Below, piece after piece: positions 11,371-22,347 of a stretch of 64,000 bases of DNA; the stretch's first letter is position 1, and every line of letters begins with the position of its first letter. The position numbers and the translations under genes were made by a program. The notes beneath the pieces are model-generated. The model saw nothing but the letters and a program-made list of their open reading frames with translations, made no database searches and was not told the DNA's origin. The DNA comes from Cordilura impudica (taxonomy: Eukaryota > Arthropoda > Insecta > Diptera > Scathophagidae): contig OY821519.1 of NCBI GenBank assembly GCA_963682025.1, forward strand, positions 188,665,253 to 188,729,252, in the 5' to 3' direction.

Positions 11371-11388
11371 TGGCGCCCAACGTGGGGC
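11371..11388 (+). promoter_or_regulatory. Primer binding site, tRNA-Lys
   Basis: TGGCGCCCAACGTGGGGC lies 11 bases after the LTR end. It is complementary to the 3' end of insect tRNA-Lys (CTT) including CCA, whose T-arm side reads CCCCACGTTGGGCG. It marks the start of minus-strand DNA synthesis and confirms the 5' LTR boundary. Confidence 0.85.
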
Positions 11389-12389
11389 CCACACTAAAAT
11401 ATTTTCTGAATCGTTATCTTTTTGCATTATCTTCAAATTAATTTGTGTGGCTCCTTAACTTTCCTTAAACTTTATTTTCTCATTTTGCTTTTTCTGTCCC
11501 ACAGTACTTTTCTCAAATAATTTTTGCATAATTTTTTTTTCTTTTGTTTTCAGCATATCGTAGTATGATTTTTTTTATGTTATGGAATCAACGTTCGGAC
11601 ATAATACGCAATGTTAACCAACATTTAAATTAATCTTACGTCTTCACTATCATTTTTTCCATTCTTTATTGACAATTTTGATTAGTACATACCGGAAATG
11701 CTTTTGTTTGGAAGTTTCCTCTAGACTAAGACCGTATGTTTTATCATTATGTTATTAAAGTTCCTTCAATTCTTCGTGTTTAGTTAGGAAATGATTTCTC
11801 TTTTAAACTTTTAAGAAAATTACCAACTAAACATAGCAAATTACTTTCATAAGTAGTTAACTTACTTCTTTATATTTTTTTCCCTTATTTTCTTTTCCTC
11901 TTTTCTATATTCATTTTTTTTTTGGGTCCGGATGTCTAAATTATTTAACTTAAAATTATTTAAAATACCCTATCCGACAGTTACGCCAGGAAATCTGACA
12001 GGTTCATAATTCAAGTTTTTGCAGTTTTGTTTCAATTGGAAACTATTTTGTTTTATTCTGAGTGAAATTTTGCTTTTTGATAATTTTATTAATTATGTTT
12101 TCGGAACATTAATTTTTTTATTTTTTTGTTTGCGGTTTGTTTCATGGTGAAACGAATTTTTTTTTAGTCTGGGTGAATTTAATATCGCTTTACGATTATA
12201 TTTTTTATTTTTTTGGAACTGTGATTTTGAATTTATTTTTGGGATAACCATATTTTGGATTTTGAATAACGGTTATCAAAGTTCTCCTTGTATTATTTGC
12301 TGTTTTCGACAATTTAGATAATAAAGTAATTGGAAAATTGTAGTTTTCGATTTATTTGTCTTTCTTTTTTAAGTTCTTTTTCTTTCAAG
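11389..12389 (+). other. Untranslated leader of the gypsy element
   Basis: T-rich sequence of about 1 kb with no credible open frame. It ends in a pyrimidine tract, TTCTTTTTCTTTCAAG, with the AG at 12388-12389 directly before an ATG. This is an excellent splice acceptor for a subgenomic RNA. Confidence 0.55.
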
Positions 12390-12587
12390 ATGGATGGCCC
12401 ACATCCGGTCGAAGTAAATAGACCAGTTTGTGTCATTTGCAATGGTATTATGAATGACGTACAAGAATTACTAAAGATTAGACAATGCAAACATATTTTT
12501 CATATGGACTGTATAGAAGATTATTATCAATTGTGTCGAGAATGTCCCGTATGCAAACTAAAGTTAGTGAAGGAAGGAAAGATATAA
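12390..12587 (+). CDS. Small RING-H2 finger protein carried by the retrotransposon
   Basis: A 65-codon open frame from ATG at 12390 that is almost entirely one RING-H2 finger. Its ligand spacing is CVIC, x15, C-x-H, x2, H-x2-C, x10, CPVC (Cys-x2-Cys, Cys, His, His, Cys, Cys-x2-Cys). RING-H2 domains bind two zinc ions and usually recruit ubiquitin E2 enzymes, so an E3 ligase role is plausible but is inference. A frame open to the left exists (from 12330), but the ATG follows an ideal splice acceptor and has a good context (CAAGATGG), so I chose it. It lies about 380 bp upstream of gag and has the same ligand spacing, within one residue, as the RING at the start of Gag. This suggests an internal duplication or a shared origin. 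No such gene is standard in gypsy elements. Confidence 0.7.
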   Translation: MDGPHPVEVNRPVCVICNGIMNDVQELLKIRQCKHIFHMDCIEDYYQLCRECPVCKLKLVKEGKI

Positions 12588-12967
12588 GAAATAAAATTTG
12601 GTTTTTGTTGTTGAATTTTTTTTTATTCAAGTTCTAAAGATAATTCTGCTCATTAGTTTTGGTTTCGAAAATTATTTTTTTTCGCTTTTTATAGATAATA
12701 TTATATAGAATTTTAAAAATATTTCAAATTATTTTTTTTATAATTAGTTTAGTAGTAGCATTGAATTCTGAATTGGTTGCTTTAGATATAATTTTTTTCG
12801 TATTAGAATATTTTCTTCATTGTTGAATTGCCTATTCAATTTATTAAATTTTTTTTCCTGAATAAAAGGGGAATTTATTATATTAGTTCAAATATTTTTT
12901 TGAGTTTTTTTGTAAGACATAGTTCCTTGGTTTACTTACGTACAAAATATTTAAATTTTATTTGAAA
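12588..12967 (+). other. Spacer between the RING gene and gag
   Basis: 380 bp of T-rich sequence. No gene, structured repeat or convincing splice acceptor was identified directly before the gag start codon. Confidence 0.5.
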
Positions 12968-14494
12968 ATGCCTGTAGACGGGTCTGATCCTCCAACTGAT
13001 AGCACTAGTAATGAGACCGAGATTTCACTATCCTGCGGTATATGTGCAACTGCTATTTTAGAGGCTAAATTTCAAGACACCGCACAATGTGGACATAAAT
13101 TTCACAAGTCCTGTTGGGCAAAATACAAAAAGACGAACAAAATGTGCCCTAGTTGTCGTAGTGGTTTCTCGGTAACGCCAACCTCTGTAGTGACTCGTGG
13201 GCAAGTACAACGAGAGCTGATTTATGATGCCAATAGGAATGTAGAAAATTCTTCTTTAACCTTAGATGGTGCTGGATCCACATCAAGGCCCAACATTGAT
13301 AATATACCTGCCATTTCTACACAAAATCAAAATGAACAAATTCGCAATTTAGTAACCGCTGCCGTTAGTGCGCAACAGGAGGAGATGTTTACTAGCCTTA
13401 GTCAACAGCTTAGTAAACTGGTTGAGACAAGTATTGAAGCCAGTTTTCGTAGACATAATACTTCTGTTCCATTTCAATGTCATAATGCTCAAGATGTAGC
13501 AGGAACAGTTTCTAACCCCACTTCTAACCATTTACCTAGTGTAGAGCGACAAACCATTGATCAGTTGTTAGGTTTACCTACAGCTATGAATAACCAGCAA
13601 GGAGTATTCAATCAAAATTGGAATACCTCTGGTGGTAATATCACTCCAAGATCCAATGATTCGGTTAATTCGGAGAAAATTGGTCATATACTACATAATT
13701 GGAGAATTAAATTTACTGGGGATTCTAAAGCTATGTCGATCGAGAATTTCTTATATAGGGTAGAAGCATTGACTAAGCAAACTCTTAATGGTAATTTTAA
13801 TCTACTTTGTGACCACATATCTTCGTTGTTTGATGGGAAGGCAAGTGACTGGTTTTGGCGTTACCATCAGTCAGTTAGAGTGATTAGGTGGCCAGAGTTG
13901 TGCAAAGCTCTACGCGAGCAATATAAGGATTCTCGCACCGATGTAGATTTTAGAGAAATGATCCGAGACAGGAAACAACGACCAAACGAAAATTTCGATA
14001 GTTTTTATGAGGCTATAATAAATTTAGCTGATAGATTAACGCTGCCATTAGGTGAACAAGTTTTAGTTGAAATATTACGCAGAAATCTTCTCCCAGAAAT
14101 CCAGCATGAATTATTAAATATAAAAATTAATTCAGTCCCGGATTTGCGTGATACATGCCGTAGGCGGGAGTTTTTCATGCAAGACGTTGGCAGAAAACAG
14201 CATATTCAGAAGCAATTTTTTTCAAAGAAACAAGTAAGTGAGATTATGGAGGACGACGAAATATCTCATGATGAGGAGGAAGTTTTAGCTGTTGCCCTTA
14301 TATGTTGGAACTGCAACAAAGCAGGCCATCGGTACCATGATTGTCTAGAGGATAGGCGTGTGTTTTGTTATGGGTGTGGTGCACCAAATGTCTATAAGCC
14401 AAAGTGTGCTAAATGCAATTCAAAAAACTCCGGGTCGAGTGCACCGAAAAGTGCACGCAGACCAATGGATTCGACCTGTATGAAAATCGATTGA
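12968..14494 (+). CDS. RING-Gag fusion protein
   Basis: An open frame of 508 codons from the first ATG (12968), uninterrupted. Residues about 23-65 form a RING-H2 finger: CGIC, x14, C-x-H, x2, H-x2-C, x10, CPSC. A Gln- and Ser-rich linker follows (about residues 70-230). Then comes a retrotransposon Gag domain (WRIKFTGDSKAMSIENFLYR, SSLFDGKASDWFWRYHQSV, then LREQYKDSRTD and KQRPNENFDSFYEAI). At the C-terminus is one classical zinc knuckle (CWNCNKAGHRYHDC) and a second Cys cluster (CYGCGAPNVYKPKCAKC). Gag forms the capsid and packages RNA. The gypsy-type element at 53764 has the same capsid and knuckle layout but no RING, so the RING looks like an acquired N-terminal domain. The 3' end overlaps the start of the pol frame (14413). 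Confidence 0.88.
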   Translation: MPVDGSDPPTDSTSNETEISLSCGICATAILEAKFQDTAQCGHKFHKSCWAKYKKTNKMCPSCRSGFSVTPTSVVTRGQVQRELIYDANRNVENSSLTLDGAGSTSRPNIDNIPAISTQNQNEQIRNLVTAAVSAQQEEMFTSLSQQLSKLVETSIEASFRRHNTSVPFQCHNAQDVAGTVSNPTSNHLPSVERQTIDQLLGLPTAMNNQQGVFNQNWNTSGGNITPRSNDSVNSEKIGHILHNWRIKFTGDSKAMSIENFLYRVEALTKQTLNGNFNLLCDHISSLFDGKASDWFWRYHQSVRVIRWPELCKALREQYKDSRTDVDFREMIRDRKQRPNENFDSFYEAIINLADRLTLPLGEQVLVEILRRNLLPEIQHELLNIKINSVPDLRDTCRRREFFMQDVGRKQHIQKQFFSKKQVSEIMEDDEISHDEEEVLAVALICWNCNKAGHRYHDCLEDRRVFCYGCGAPNVYKPKCAKCNSKNSGSSAPKSARRPMDSTCMKID

Positions 14495-14648
14495 GCCCAA
14501 CAAAACATTCTTTTAAAAATATTAATTATACGTCACCTATTAAAGATTCAAGCTTACGTGAGAATAAATTTTCAAATTTTTCTGCCACCTCAAAGGATGA
14601 TTTTAAATATACTGAAGCTGTTAATAACACTAGTCAACAGTCAAAATG
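14413..14648 (+). pseudogene. N-terminal piece of pol, cut by the DNA transposon
   Basis: A +1-shifted frame that overlaps the end of gag, as expected for gypsy gag-pol frameshifting, and runs into the transposon end at about 14649. It carries no domain motif (NRLSPTKHSFKNINYTSPIK), which fits the poorly conserved spacer before the protease. The rest of pol resumes at 17989. Confidence 0.6.
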
Positions 14649-14732
14649 TACTCGGGATGCGATAATTTTTTCTGTGTAGATAACCTTGACATGAGCTCGA
14701 AAAACGCAATAAAAAATTTTTTTTTCGTTTGG

Positions 14733-14763
<31 letters not shown>

Positions 14764-15183
14764 AAAAATTTTTTTTTGGTTAATTTGTTTCGTCCGGCAT
14801 AACTCGGGAACCACTAGCCCGATTTAATTGAATTAAATTGTAAAAAATTTAAAATTACAATTCCCTTAATCTGTTTATATATTGTTTTCCTATACAAGCA
14901 ACAGTTTCCAAGTTAAAAATGAATATATAAAGGAAAAAACTTATTTTTGCCTAAAAATTTAAATTTTTTTTTTTTTTAAAAATCCATAAAAAATCCCAAA
15001 TGAAAAAAAATTTCAAATCTTATTACTTTTACGTAAAGATACATAACATATGAGCAAAATAAGAGAAAGATCATGAAAATCGATGCACGCGTTTCGCTTT
15101 TATTCGCAATTGAGTAAAGGTATGAATTTAAAAAATTTGCTCGACATATGCACAACTTTGTCTATGGTAAGGTTTTTTCTTTT
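14649..15183 (+). repeat. Left terminal inverted repeat
   Basis: Contains long T and A runs, then TTAATTTGTTTCGTCCGGC, and ends near CTTTGTCTATGGTAAGG. The reverse complement recurs at 17452-17986 with only a few changes, for example ACATATGAGC against ACCTATGAGC. Confidence 0.88.
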
Positions 15184-15553
15184 TTTTTATGATTCTCAGA
15201 ATTAACAAAACGGAATAAACAAAGGGTTATTTAATTTTTATGATTGCGTAAGCAAAGTAATAAACGGTAATAAATGTGCGTGAACAATTAAAAGGAAAAA
15301 AGGAAAGGGGACTTTTTTACTTATTTGGGTTTTCCGGTGACTACCTGTATGATTTTTTTACATAAATGCAACCCACATTTATTCGGAAAATTTAAGACTC
15401 ACACATGGTGAAACAGGTATGTAGCCACCGTAAAAAAATATACACCCATTTATAAGTACCTGTCAGTAAAATACTAAACAATACACAGTACAAATAGGTC
15501 TTCATTGATCGATTTTACTCATTCAACAAGTGTCGACGAACGCGATAGTTAAA

Positions 15554-17288
15554 ATGAGCAAACGTTCGCGAGTATTTGAATGCAATACCAATCCAAGTAA
15601 TTTTTGTTACATGTGCGGAGAATACGTTTGTGGAAAAAACAAGCGTTATTTTTCACCTAAATTGAGAGATTCATTTGAAGAGAGCTTCAATTTAAAGGTC
15701 TCAAACATAGATGAGCGGTGGACACCAAGTGCTCTATGTCCAAGGTGCTACGTACAGCTAAGTGACTCAAGGTAAGTGTAGATTACGAAATTCAAGAACA
15801 TATATAACTTATTATTGCAATTCTTTCAGACGACAGCCGAGAATCATCATGCCAATGCTTTGGAGAGCTCCGCTTTGCCATGCAACAGATTGCTACTTCT
15901 GTCTTAGCAAAAAAACAGGCGTGGGAAAAAATATACGATGGACTTACGCTGCTGTTTCAACAGTGAATTTTCCAGTGCCATTTTCCAAAGAACCAGTGGA
16001 CCCGCAACCGCCCGTTTCAAGATGGGCATCTAATAATGAGGCGATACATCCATCATCAGATCCGGAGACAGTAGGAACCACATCAGAATGCGAGTCAACA
16101 TATACATTGCATGGAGGTCAACGCTTATGTTCCCAAGCAGAACTGAACGATTGGGTTAGAGAATTGAAACTCTCCAAGGAAGATGCAGAGTTGCATGCAT
16201 CGCGCATGAAACAGTTCGGTTTCTTGGCTCCTGGTGTGGTGACAACAATCTACAGGAAGCGTCATGAACCATACGCAAGGTACTACACAAAAAAAGACAA
16301 CATCTGTTTTTGTAAGGACATTCCCGGATTATTTGGTGAACTCGGGTACTCTTACGATCCAGGAGAGTGGCGTCTTTTCATCGACAGCAACAAGCAGAGC
16401 CTTAAAGCAATTTTACTGCACAACGGCAACAAGAAACCTTCGATTCCAATTGCTCATGCCGTTGACACCAAGGAAACATACGAAGTCATGGACAATCTAC
16501 TAAAGTGCCTTAACTATGAGAAACACGATTGGAAAGTTTGTGCCGACCTTAAGGTTATCGGTATCCTTTGTGGATTACAAGGTGGATTCACAAAGTACTG
16601 TTGTTTTCTCTGCCTTTGGGACAGCCGCGATCGTCAACATCATTACACCAGGAGGAGTTGGACAGAAAGAGTTAACTTCATCCCCGGCAGCGACAACGTG
16701 AAATATACACCACTCATAAAAAAGGAAAATGTTTTTCTCCCACCTCTTCACATAAAGCTCGGACTCATAAAAAACTTCGTGAAAGCTATCAACAAAGATG
16801 GCGAAGCGTTCGCCTATTTAAAAACCATTTTTCCTCACCTTTCATCGGCAAAGATTAAGGAAGGCGTTTTCGACGGTCCGCAAATTAAAAAGTTGTTGCA
16901 AGACCAACAGTTTGAACACATTTTATCACCAAATGAAGCTGCAGCTTGGAACTCATTTCGGCAAATTGTTTCCGGATTTCTTGGAAACAACAAAAGCTCA
17001 AATTACAGAGAGATCGTCGAACAACTACTCCAAAATTATAAAAAAATTGGAGCAAATATGTCGCTTAAGATACATTTTCTACACTCGCACTTGGACTTCT
17101 TTCCGGACAACCTGGGCGATGTGAGTGACGAGCATGGTGAGCGTTTTCATCAGCAAATGAAAGAAATTGAGCACCGATACCAAGGATTTTGGAACGAAGC
17201 TATGATGGGGGACTATATCTGGTTCCTAATAAGAGAAACAGACCCACAACAATATAAAAGAAAGACAAAAGCACATAATTATTTTTAA
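15554..17288 (+). CDS. Putative transposase with N-terminal zinc-binding domain (spliced, intact)
   Basis: Two exons, 15554-15771 and 15830-17288, joined across a 58-bp intron (AAG/GTAAGT ... TTCTTTCAG/ACGACAG), give a 558-residue protein. The N-terminus has paired Cys motifs (FCYMCGEYVCG and ALCPRCYVQL) and then PLCHATDCYFC, so a zinc-binding, probably DNA-binding module of the kind seen in transposases. The C-terminal half has candidate acidic catalytic residues: WRLFIDSNKQS, WKVCADLKVIGILCG (with KYCCFLCLWDSR after it) and DFFPDNLGDVSDEHGERFHQQ. This looks like an RNase H-type DD(E/D) core, but that is inference. Similar uncharacterised proteins are, to my recollection, widespread in insects and other invertebrates, yet I cannot name the superfamily. 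It is the only gene between the long inverted repeats, so it most likely mobilises this element. Confidence 0.72.
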
Positions 17289-17451
17289 TTTGAAGGTTTT
17301 TATTTTTGTGTTTAGATATTTTTTTTTAAAACTTTTTTATAATTAATTAATGTTGATATCCTTAGGATAATTTCTTGTACATATATCGAATTGTTTTTTA
17401 ATTTAAAGTCATATATTTTTGTCACCCAACAAATTTTAATTTTTTTTGTAA

Positions 17452-17986
17452 TAAAAAAGAAAAAACCTTACCATAGACAAAGTTGTGCATATGTCGAGCA
17501 AATTTTTTAAATTCATACCTTTACTCAATTGCGAATAAAAGCGAAACGCGTGCATCGATTTTCATGATCTTTCTCTTATTTTGCTCATAGGTTATGTATC
17601 TTTACGTAAAAGTAATAAGATTTGACATTTTTTTTCATTTGGGATTTTTTATGGATTTAAAAAAAAAAAAAAATTTAAATCTTTAGGCAAAAATAAGTTT
17701 TTTCCTTTATATATTCATTTTTAACTTGGAAACTGTTGCTTGTATAGGAAAACAATATATAAGCAGATTAAGGGAATTGTAATTTTAAATTTTTTGCAAT
17801 TTAATTCAATTAAATCGGGCTAGTGGTTCCCGAGTTATGCTGGACGAAACAAATTAACCAAAAAAAAATTTTTTAAATTTAAAAAAAAAAAAAAAAAAAA
17901 ACCAAACGAAAAAAAAATTTTTTATTGCGTTTTTCGAGCTCATGTCAAGGTTATCTACACAGAAAAAATTATTGCATCCGGAGTAC
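17452..17986 (-). repeat. Right terminal inverted repeat
   Basis: Mirror image of 14649-15183. It begins AAAAAAGAAAAAACCTTACC and ends near TTATCTACACAG ... GGAGTAC. The host pol sequence resumes at about 17989. Confidence 0.88.
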
Positions 17987-17988
17987 AT

Positions 17989-20900
17989 GAAATTTTTTTC
18001 ATTTTGTTGAGTAGTGTAATTCAAAACTAACCGCTACCAAAGATATTTCACCAAATGATCGCTTAGGAATTATACAAAATTCCAAAACTAACAGTGACAA
18101 TTTTTCCCTTAATATCCCAGAATTTTCTTCGAAACTACAGGATTCGTCAAATACAAAGTCAGAGTCCAAAAAATAATTATATAAACAATACTGAAATAAA
18201 CAGTACTCTTTCTTCAAAAATAACAAATGCCAATTCAAAAACTCATCCACCCACTTATTTTAAGCCATATCATATACGGTTAGCAGAGTATAATGCTAAA
18301 AGAGCTGGGATTTTTGGTGAAAAACCAACATCAAGGAAGAAAACGCGTTCGTTGGTGCGTATGAGAAATTATTGGCAAAATATTAGGAATACGCGCAGTA
18401 AATTGCTTAGTTCGGTATATGATAGGCCTAACGATATAAGACCTTATGCAGATGTGTTGCTTTTTGGTAAACATTTTAGCGGATTATTGGACACAGGGGC
18501 ATCTGTTAGTTGCTTGGGTTCCGATGCTGCAAAAGAGTTTTTAGAATCAAACAGTGACTTTAGGAAAATAAAATCGGTTGTTAAAACTGCAGATGGAAGA
18601 AGTCAAGGTGTGTCAGGATGTGTTAAGACTAACATAATTTTTAGGGATGTTTCAAAACCTATAACTCTTTTCATTGTACCAAATTTGGCACAAAATTTAT
18701 ACCTTGGTATCGATTTTTGGCAATCATTTGATCTCTTACCGCCCGGGTTATTAGCCGAACTGAATTTAGATTTATTTTCACCAAATTTATCAGAAATATC
18801 TGACCAAAGACCATTAGGTGCTATTGAAAAGCAACGATTACAGGTTGTAATAAATTCATTTCCATCATTCAAGAAAGAAGGTCTTGGTCGCACTAAAGTT
18901 ATTTCGCACGTTATTGATGTTAACAACACTGTACCTATTAAACAACGCCATTTTCCAGTGTCGCCAGCGATCGAGAAGTTGATATACACCGAGCTAGATA
19001 GGATGTTGGCAATGGATGTTATTGAGGAATCCGATAGTGCGTGGTCTTCGCCAATAGTCTTGGTACGTAAGCCAGGAAAGGTTAGACTGTGTTTAGATTC
19101 GCGGAAGATAAATTCGGTAACTATTAAGGATGCATATCCGCTTCCGAATATTGACGGAATTTTAAGTAGGTTGCCAAAAGCCGAATTCATAACCAGCTTG
19201 GATCTTAAAGATGCATTTTGGCAAATTCCGCTTGATAAGTTGTCGAGGGATAAAACGGCATTTACTGTTCCCGGCCGCCCTCTGTATCATTTCAAGGTTA
19301 TGCCTTTTGGGCTATGTAATGCGCCCCAAACTATGACAAGACTTATGGACAAGGTAGTACCGGCGACATTACGAACAGAAGTGTTCGTTTATCTGGACGA
19401 CTTGTTAGTCGTATCTGATACTTTTGATAGACATGTAAAAGTTTTACAAGAGCTCTCCCATTGCATTCGTTCCTCAGGACTGACCATCAATGTCGAGAAA
19501 TCGAAATTTTGCGTACGATAAGTCCGTTATCTAGGCCATTTAGTGGGTAAGGGGGTTATTCAGACAGACCCGGATAAAATATCGGCCATTATAGAATTCC
19601 CGACTCCGCGGTCTGTTAAACAAGTCAGACGCTTTTTGGGTATGTGTGGTTGGTATCGAAAGTTCATTAAGAACTATGCTTCCGAAACTGCTCCTTTAAC
19701 AGATTTGTTAAAGTCACATAGGAAATTCGTTTGGAGTGATGAAGCTCAAAAAGCGTTTGAAGGTTTAAAATCTATTTTGACAACCGCACCAGTGTTGCAC
19801 AGCCCTGACTTTTCGCAGCCGTTTTATATACACTGTGATGCAAGCAAAACTGGAATAGGAAGTGTATTGGTCCAAAAAACTGCGGAGGGTGAAGAGTTTC
19901 CAATCGCCTTTATGTCGAAAAAACTCAACCAAGCCCAACGAAATTATTCAGTGACCGAACAGGAGTGCCTAGCAGCAATGCTAAGCATAAAAAAATTTCG
20001 GGCATATGTCGAAGGACATGAGTTCACCGTGATAACTGATCATGCTTCGTTAAAGTGGCTCATGTCCCAGACGGACTTGAATTCGCGGTTGGCAAGATGG
20101 GCGTTAAAGCTTCAAGGGTTTAATTTTAAAATAGAGCACAGGAAGGGTAGCCAAAATGTAGTTCCTGATGCGCTTTCGCGTACCAACGTCGAAGATTTGT
20201 CCGCACTCACTAGTCAAAACCTGCCCAATTTGGACGAGACTGGGGTTTTTGTAGATTTACAATCAGAAAAATTCAAGAGTACAGAATATAAAGAACTGTT
20301 AAATAACGTAAAGAAATCAATTGACAAAACTCCTGACCTAAAAATTATAGACGGATACTTATACCGACGAACCGAACATTGTACTGGGGAACAAGTGCAA
20401 GACGACTGGCGTGGAAGCTGTGGATCCCAAGGGATATGGTTCCAGAGGTGCTGCAAAAAGCACATGATAGTCCGTTAAGTGCTCACGGCGGTATAAATAA
20501 GACAATTGAGCGTATAAGAAGGTTTTATTTTTGGCCGAATTTAGTATGTGATGTAAAACAATATATAAATTCATGCGATATATGTAAAGGTACTAAACAT
20601 CCAAATTTCTTTATGCGACCTCCAATGGGTAAAACATCTGATACATCAAGATTTTTCCAAAAGCTATACATAGATTTTTTAGGGCCATATCCGCGTTCTA
20701 AGTCTGGAAATGTGGGTATTTTCATTGTACTCGATCATTTCTCTAAATTTTGTTTCCTTAAGCCTGTAAAAAAGTTTACGGCAGACGTAGTTATGAAATA
20801 TATGGAGCAGGATCTTTTCCATACTTATGGTACACCTGAAACTGTTGTTTCAGACAATGGTTCTCAGTTTAAATCTAACCAATTTAATAAATTATTACAA

Positions 20901-21488
20901 AATTACGGGATCAACCACGTTTACACTGCAGTCTATTCGCCACAGTCAAATGCATCTGAACGTGTTAATCGTTCAGTTCTTTCGGCCATTCGAGCATATA
21001 TTAAACACGACCAGCGTAATTGGGATGAGCACCTCAGCAGCATCAGTTGTTCGTTACGCTCATCTGTGCATGCTTCCATAGGTACGTCACCCTATTATAT
21101 GGCGTTCGGACAGCATATGGTTACTAACGGTAACACTTATGCTTTACTACGGAATTTAGAAATGTTAGACGACAGGACGATCCGTTTTACTAGAGAAGAC
21201 AGTTTTGATATTATTAGAAATAGAGCTGCTAAGAACATGGCAAAACAGCAATATCGTAATGAGAAATCGTATAATCTAAGATCACGCGAAACAAGTTTTG
21301 AAGTCGGCCAGGAAGTTTTTCGAAGGAATTTCAGGCAGAGTAATTTAGAAAAAGGATATAATGCTAAATTAGGACATCCTTTTGTAAAAGCCAGGGTACG
21401 AAAGAAAACCGGATACTGTTACTATGAACTTGAGGACTTAAATGGGCGATCCGTAGGTATTTATCACGCGAAGGATATTCGTCAATAA
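17989..21488 (+). pseudogene. gypsy pol: protease, reverse transcriptase, RNase H, integrase (disabled)
   Basis: Domains in order: aspartic protease (LLDTGASVSCLG near 18485); reverse transcriptase (SLDLKDAFWQIPL, MPFGLCNAPQTM, and the YLDD active site in VFVYLDDLLVVS near 19387); RNase H (FYIHCDASKTGIGSVL, VITDHASLKWLMS); and integrase with an HHCC zinc finger (H-x5-H ... CDICKGTK) and the catalytic triad in YIDFLGPYP, VVSDNGSQF and SPQSNASERVN. Breaks: one in-frame TAA at 19519-19521 inside RT, a one-base frameshift near 20405 just before the integrase finger, and a frame change near 18165. The last frame ends at 21488 with a short GPY-like tail (KKTGYCYYELEDLNGRSVG). The similar but more damaged pol at 55152-58409 places both elements in one gypsy clade. 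Confidence 0.92.
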
Positions 21489-21574
21489 TTTAGTTTTTGT
21501 TTTCTATAAATTTTATTGATTTCGCTACAAGCGGTATCAGCTTTGTGCTGCTTGTAGACCCCAAAGCTGATTTT

Positions 21575-21584
21575 GGCAGGGGGG
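21575..21584 (+). promoter_or_regulatory. Polypurine tract
   Basis: GGCAGGGGGG followed by TTT, directly before the 3' LTR start at 21588; the expected plus-strand primer position. Confidence 0.6.
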
Positions 21585-22347
21585 TTTTGTAGAGGCGCTT
21601 GTAGCATTTCTATTTAATACTGGAATATATCTTAACAAATATATGAAATTTGAGTTTTTTATTTTTTTGAAGCGACTTTACTCTATTGTGAATATCTACA
21701 AAATATATTTTCCTAAATTTAACTAAAGATGGATAAGGCAGTGCATGTCAAAGTTTGACGTTTGTTGGACTGTATAGGTATTGGTTTTTCTATGTGTGTG
21801 TGTATAAGTTACCGCTGAATAAACGGAATTTTCCAACAGTTTCCAATTTTTTTTGTATTGTTGAAAAGCTATAAAAGGGCTTTTCAAGATGAAAACCGGC
21901 CTCTTTTGCTGTTATTTCATCAAGTTTTGTTTTAAGGTGTTTGCGACAAAATTTTTTTTGCGGAAAAACGTAAGTTAACCTCAATAACTTTTTTTATAAA
22001 TTTTTTATTATTTTATCATAAATTTTATTTATGATATTCAAAGAATTAATCCTTTTTATTTTCAAAGGAATTTTGGGTTATTTAGATCTATCCTCCACTA
22101 CATAATTGAGTGTGGATTAAAATAATTTAAATTACACGAAAAATTAACCAAAAGTGAGTTGAGCTTACGCCTAAAGTATTAACCTCAATGTTTAGTTTTT
22201 TTAAATAATAGAGGAATTCGTATTTTCTTTCATTAGAATTATTATCGTTGGCTAGCAGCAAAAGATTTAAATCACACGTACAAGGTTTTTTTGGCGAAAA
22301 AAAAAAGGTAACACACACATGCACTTGAAAGTTCAAACCAATCCTAT

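Larger units (their letters stand above)
14649..17986 (+). mobile_element. DNA transposon with ~535-bp terminal inverted repeats, family unknown
   Basis: The two ends (14649-15183 and 17452-17986) are near-perfect inverted copies, starting around GTACTCGGGATGCGATAAT on the left and its complement on the right. It sits between two parts of the host element's pol. The outermost bases and the target duplication could not be fixed with confidence. Between the arms lies one spliced gene with an intact reading frame (15554-17288). Intact arms and an intact frame suggest a recent insertion. Confidence 0.85.
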
